From Pseudomonas sp. UBA5782 (GTDB lineage Bacteria; Pseudomonadota; Gammaproteobacteria; Pseudomonadales; Pseudomonadaceae): DNA of 10,235 nt. Positions 6,088 through 10,235 of this stretch are shown piece by piece (position 1 is the stretch's first letter; each line of letters starts with the position of its first letter). Location: assembly GCA_002418465.1 (NCBI GenBank), contig DIEE01000112.1, positions 6,660-16,894 of the forward strand. The letters run 5' to 3'. The notes under the pieces are model-generated. The model searched no databases, had not been told where the DNA came from, and worked only from the letters and a program-made list of their open reading frames with translations. The translations under genes were made by a program, and so were the position numbers.

Positions 6088-6894
6088 ATGATGACCGAAC
6101 GCCAGCGGAAATTCCGCGAAGAGTACAAAGCCGATATCAGCCCCCTGTACAACGGCCTGCTGCACATCTCCGTGATGTATGCCGTAGGCATCAGCGCGCT
6201 GATCTACTGCTTCACCCACCTGCAGAATGCGACCTGGGAATGGCTGCTGATCGCCCCGGTATTCATCGCCGGCAATTTCGTCGAGTGGTTCATGCACCGC
6301 TACGTGATGCACCGGCGTATCGACGTGTTCGCCCTGCGTGCGATCTACGAGCGGCATACCCGCCAGCATCACCAGTACTTCACCGACCTCGATCCCACTA
6401 TCGACACCACCCGCGAATTCCGCATCGTGTTCTTCCCCTGGCGCGTGCTGATCTCCCTGGGCGTAGCCGGCAGCCTGCTGGGCGGCCTCACCGCGCTGAT
6501 CTTCAACGCCAACGCCGGCTACATCGTGTTCATGACGATGGTCGCGCACTACCTGATCTACGAGACCTTCCACTACTGCTGCCACGTGCATGACAACTGG
6601 TTCGTGCGCAACATGCCGTTCATCAACACCATCCGCCGGCACCACACCGCGCACCACAACTGGGGGATCATGATGAAGTACAACATGAACCTCACCTTCC
6701 CCATCGCCGACTGGTTCATGGGCACCACCGACCTGCGTCGCGGGCTGTTCGGCCACCTGTTCAACGGCTACAGCGACAAGCACGTGAAGGACGAGCTGAA
6801 ACCGGTGATCGCCAAGTTCCGCAAGGACGAGCACCGCGTGACGCTCGACGGTCCGCAGCTCAGCGCGGACGAGGCGGCTGTCGTCGGCCACTGA
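6088..6894 (+). CDS. Integral-membrane hydroxylase, fatty-acid-hydroxylase/sterol-desaturase superfamily
   Basis: A 268-residue membrane protein with the histidine clusters of O2-dependent non-heme di-iron hydroxylases: HRYVMH (His70, His75), HTRQHH (His90, His94, His95), HYLIYETFHYCCHVH (His154, 162, 166, 168) and RRHHTAHH (His185, 186, 189, 190). Spacing agrees with the HX4H - HX3HH - HX2HH plan of the family. Hydrophobic segments lie at about 25-43, 51-66, 113-138 and 143-162, which would put the metal site on the cytoplasmic face. GGAG (6075-6078) precedes the ATG at 6088, directly followed by another ATG. The length suits small bacterial members; no cytochrome b5 or reductase domain is fused and no electron-transfer partner is encoded nearby. 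It likely hydroxylates or desaturates a hydrophobic substrate; the actual substrate is unknown. Divergent from the MFS gene and convergent with glxR. Confidence 0.9.
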   Translation: MMTERQRKFREEYKADISPLYNGLLHISVMYAVGISALIYCFTHLQNATWEWLLIAPVFIAGNFVEWFMHRYVMHRRIDVFALRAIYERHTRQHHQYFTDLDPTIDTTREFRIVFFPWRVLISLGVAGSLLGGLTALIFNANAGYIVFMTMVAHYLIYETFHYCCHVHDNWFVRNMPFINTIRRHHTAHHNWGIMMKYNMNLTFPIADWFMGTTDLRRGLFGHLFNGYSDKHVKDELKPVIAKFRKDEHRVTLDGPQLSADEAAVVGH

Positions 6895-6906
6895 ATCCAA
6901 CGCATG

Positions 6907-6940
6907 AAAAAAGGGCGGTCGCTGCGGCGATCGCCCTTTT
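6907..6940. terminator. Bidirectional Rho-independent terminator
   Basis: An A-tract (6907-6912), the stem GGGCGGTCG (6913-6921) / CGATCGCCC (6928-6936, one G-T pair), and TTTT lie between the convergent hydroxylase gene (stop at 6894) and glxR (stop at 6961). It can terminate both the hydroxylase transcript and the gcl-hyi-glxR operon. Confidence 0.9.
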
Positions 6941-6960
6941 CGTTTGTGCGACGTGAAGCT

Positions 6961-7851
6961 TCAGCTGTCGCGGATCGAATAGTTCGCCATGTGCTCCAGG
7001 CCTTTGATCAGCGCCGAGTGGTCCCAGTCGCTGCCGCCGAGGGCGACGCAGGTGCTGAACACCTGCTGCGCGTTGGCGGTGTTCGGCAGGTTCAGGCCGA
7101 GTTCGCGGGCGCCGGCGAGCGCCAGGTTGAGGTCCTTCTGGTGCAGGCCGATGCGAAAGCCCGGCTCGAAACGCCCCTCGATCATCCGCTCGCCATGCAC
7201 TTCGAGGATCTTCGAGCCGGCGAAGCCGCCCATCAGCGCCTCGCGCACGCGGGCCGGGTCGGCGTCGTTGCGCGCGGCGAACAGCAGCGCCTCGGCCACC
7301 GCCTGGATGTTCAGTGCGACGATGATCTGGTTGGCCACCTTGGCGGTCTGCCCGGCGCCGCTGCCGCCGACGTGGGTGATGTTCTTGCCCAGCGCCCGGA
7401 ACAGCGGCAATGCGCGCTCGAATGCCTGCGCGTCGCCGCCGACCATGATCGACAGGCTGGCGTTGCGCGCGCCGACCTCGCCGCCGGACACCGGCGCATC
7501 GAGATAACCGGCGCCCGTCTCGCCCACGCGGCGGGCGAAGTCGCGGGTGGCGCCCGGCGAGATCGAACTCATGTCGATCACCAGCTTGCCCGCCGCCAGG
7601 CCGCCGGCCAGACCGCCTTCGCCGAACAGGACCTCGCTCACCTGCGGCGTGTCGGGGACCATCAGGATGATGATCTCGGCGGCTTGTGCGACCTCCTGCA
7701 GGCTGGCGACGGCCACGCCGCGTTCGCCGAGCAGTTCGGCGGGTGCCTTGCCGCGGTGTTCGGAGAAGAACAGCCGGTGGCCGGCGTTCTGCAGATTCTT
7801 CGCCATGGGCTTGCCCATGATTCCGGTGCCGATGAAGCCGATGTCTGCCAT
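6961..7851 (-). CDS. glxR: Tartronate semialdehyde reductase (2-hydroxy-3-oxopropionate reductase)
   Basis: A 296-residue enzyme of the beta-hydroxyacid dehydrogenase family that reduces tartronate semialdehyde to D-glycerate with NAD(P)H, the last step of the glycerate route from glyoxylate. Seen: the N-terminal Rossmann motif MADIGFIGTGIMGKPMAKNL (G-x-G-x-x-G at 8-13), substrate-binding DAPVSGGEVGARN (118-130), GGSGAGQTAKVANQ with the catalytic Lys171, and KDLNLALAGAREL (239-251) of the C-terminal helical domain. Length is typical (about 290-300). The ATG at 7851 follows AAGGA (7860-7864), which overlaps the hyi stop codon, so translation is probably coupled. A longer in-frame opening upstream reads through hyi and gcl in the wrong frame and is not part of the gene. 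Its place as third gene after gcl and hyi confirms the role. Confidence 0.95.
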   Translation of the reverse strand: MADIGFIGTGIMGKPMAKNLQNAGHRLFFSEHRGKAPAELLGERGVAVASLQEVAQAAEIIILMVPDTPQVSEVLFGEGGLAGGLAAGKLVIDMSSISPGATRDFARRVGETGAGYLDAPVSGGEVGARNASLSIMVGGDAQAFERALPLFRALGKNITHVGGSGAGQTAKVANQIIVALNIQAVAEALLFAARNDADPARVREALMGGFAGSKILEVHGERMIEGRFEPGFRIGLHQKDLNLALAGARELGLNLPNTANAQQVFSTCVALGGSDWDHSALIKGLEHMANYSIRDS

Positions 7852-7862
7852 GTCCGCTTTCC

Positions 7863-8645
7863 TTAGATGAGGTTGTGGGTTTTCAGCCAGGCCAGGCCGC
7901 TTCGGGTGTCCTGTGCCGGCTTGTATTCGCAGCCGATCCAGCCCTGGTAGCCGATGCGTTCCAGGTGCTCGAAGAGGAAGCGGTAGTTGATCTCGCCGGT
8001 GCCCGGCTCGTGGCGGCCGGGGTTGTCCGCCAGCTGCACGTGGTCGATCAGCGCCAGGTGGCTTTCCAGGCGGCGCGCCAGGTCTCCCTCCATGATCTGC
8101 ATGTGGTAGATGTCGTACTGCAGGAACAGGTTGGCGCTGCCCACCTTCTCGCGCAGCGCCAGCGCCTGGGCCGTGCAGTTGAGGTGAAAGCCGGGAATGT
8201 CGCGGGTGTTGATCATCTCCACCAGCAGGCGGATGCCGGCACCCTGCAGGCGTTCGGCGGCGTAGGCCAGGTTGGCGACCAGGGTGCGCTCGACCTGTTC
8301 GGGGTCGGCATCCTTCGGCGTGATCCCGGCCAGGCAGTTGACCCGCGGGTTGCCCAGCACGCGGGCATAGCTGATCGCCTGGTCGACGCCGGCGCGGAAC
8401 TCCTCGACGCGATCCGGATGGCAGGCGATGCCGCGCTCGCCGGCGCCCCAGTCGCCGGCCGGCAGGTTGAACAGCACCTGCTCCAGGCCGTGGCGCTGCA
8501 GCTCGGCGGCGAGGGTTTCGGCGGGATGATCGTAGGGGAACAGGTACTCGACGCCGCGAAAGCCGGCGGCGGCCGCGGCGGCGAAGCGCTCGAGGAACGG
8601 CTCCTCGGTGAACAGCATGGACAGGTTGGCGGCAAGGCGCGGCAT
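7863..8645 (-). CDS. hyi: Hydroxypyruvate isomerase
   Basis: A 260-residue TIM-barrel enzyme of the xylose-isomerase-like superfamily that interconverts hydroxypyruvate and tartronate semialdehyde. Seen: N-terminal MPRLAANLSMLFTEEPFLER, GVEYLFPYDHPAE at 31-43, LVEMINTRDIPGF at 141-153, DIYHMQIMEGD at 178-188, HVQLADNPGRHEPGTGEINY at 202-221 and IGCEYKP at 237-243. The expected catalytic/metal residues Glu143, Asp178, Gln204 and Glu240 are all present, the two Glu at the numbers known for the E. coli enzyme. AGGAG (8652-8656) lies six bases before the ATG at 8645. It starts 27 bp after gcl and ends 11 bp before glxR, in an operon. Confidence 0.95.
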   Translation of the reverse strand: MPRLAANLSMLFTEEPFLERFAAAAAAGFRGVEYLFPYDHPAETLAAELQRHGLEQVLFNLPAGDWGAGERGIACHPDRVEEFRAGVDQAISYARVLGNPRVNCLAGITPKDADPEQVERTLVANLAYAAERLQGAGIRLLVEMINTRDIPGFHLNCTAQALALREKVGSANLFLQYDIYHMQIMEGDLARRLESHLALIDHVQLADNPGRHEPGTGEINYRFLFEHLERIGYQGWIGCEYKPAQDTRSGLAWLKTHNLI

Positions 8646-8672
8646 GGTGGGCTCCTGTGGAAATGGCCGGGG

Positions 8673-10235
<1,563 letters not shown>

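Noticed and set aside
4563..6191. A 542-residue minus-strand open frame overlapping the MFS gene
   Set aside because: Runs through the divergent promoter region and into the hydroxylase gene, has shadow composition, and lies out of frame with the clear MFS protein.

Overview
The window looks like the chromosome of a GC-rich gammaproteobacterium of the Pseudomonas/Stutzerimonas type. Codons are strongly GC-biased, Shine-Dalgarno sequences are clear, and the flanking genes (malate synthase G, GlcG, and a glyoxylate carboligase - hydroxypyruvate isomerase - tartronate semialdehyde reductase operon) match Pseudomonas-style glyoxylate metabolism. No tRNA, rRNA, CRISPR, transposase or phage gene was seen. 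The species assignment is inference.

Left edge (1-1411, minus strand): the N-terminal 276 residues of malate synthase G (glcB, running off the window) lie downstream of a small GlcG/HbpS-like (DUF336) protein. A 347-bp stretch with two clear inverted repeats (1412-1758) separates them from a GntR-family regulator.

Middle (1759-6894): a five-gene block made of two divergent pairs. A GntR/FCD regulator (minus) is divergent from an alpha/beta hydrolase and an iron-dependent alcohol dehydrogenase (plus), which overlap by 4 bp. An MFS transporter (minus) is divergent from an integral-membrane histidine-box hydroxylase of the fatty-acid-hydroxylase/sterol-desaturase superfamily (plus). Strong hairpins with A- and T-tracts separate the convergent gene pairs. 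Both divergent intergenic regions carry the same AT-rich element with core ATATATmAGT (m = A or C). It occurs once before the hydrolase and twice between the MFS gene and the hydroxylase, each time pointing at the nearby enzyme or transporter gene. This suggests one regulon, probably run by the GntR protein: uptake, membrane oxygenation, hydrolysis and alcohol oxidation of an unidentified compound.

Right edge (6961-10235, minus strand): a tight operon gcl (N-terminus beyond the window) - hyi - glxR, which converts two glyoxylate into tartronate semialdehyde plus CO2 and then into D-glycerate. No glycerate kinase follows glxR directly; a terminator and the convergent hydroxylase gene do.

Interpretation: the unknown block sits between the two classical routes of glyoxylate assimilation (malate synthase and glycerate pathway). 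A reasonable inference is that its substrate is broken down to a C2 unit such as glyoxylate or glycolate. The substrate cannot be read from the sequence.
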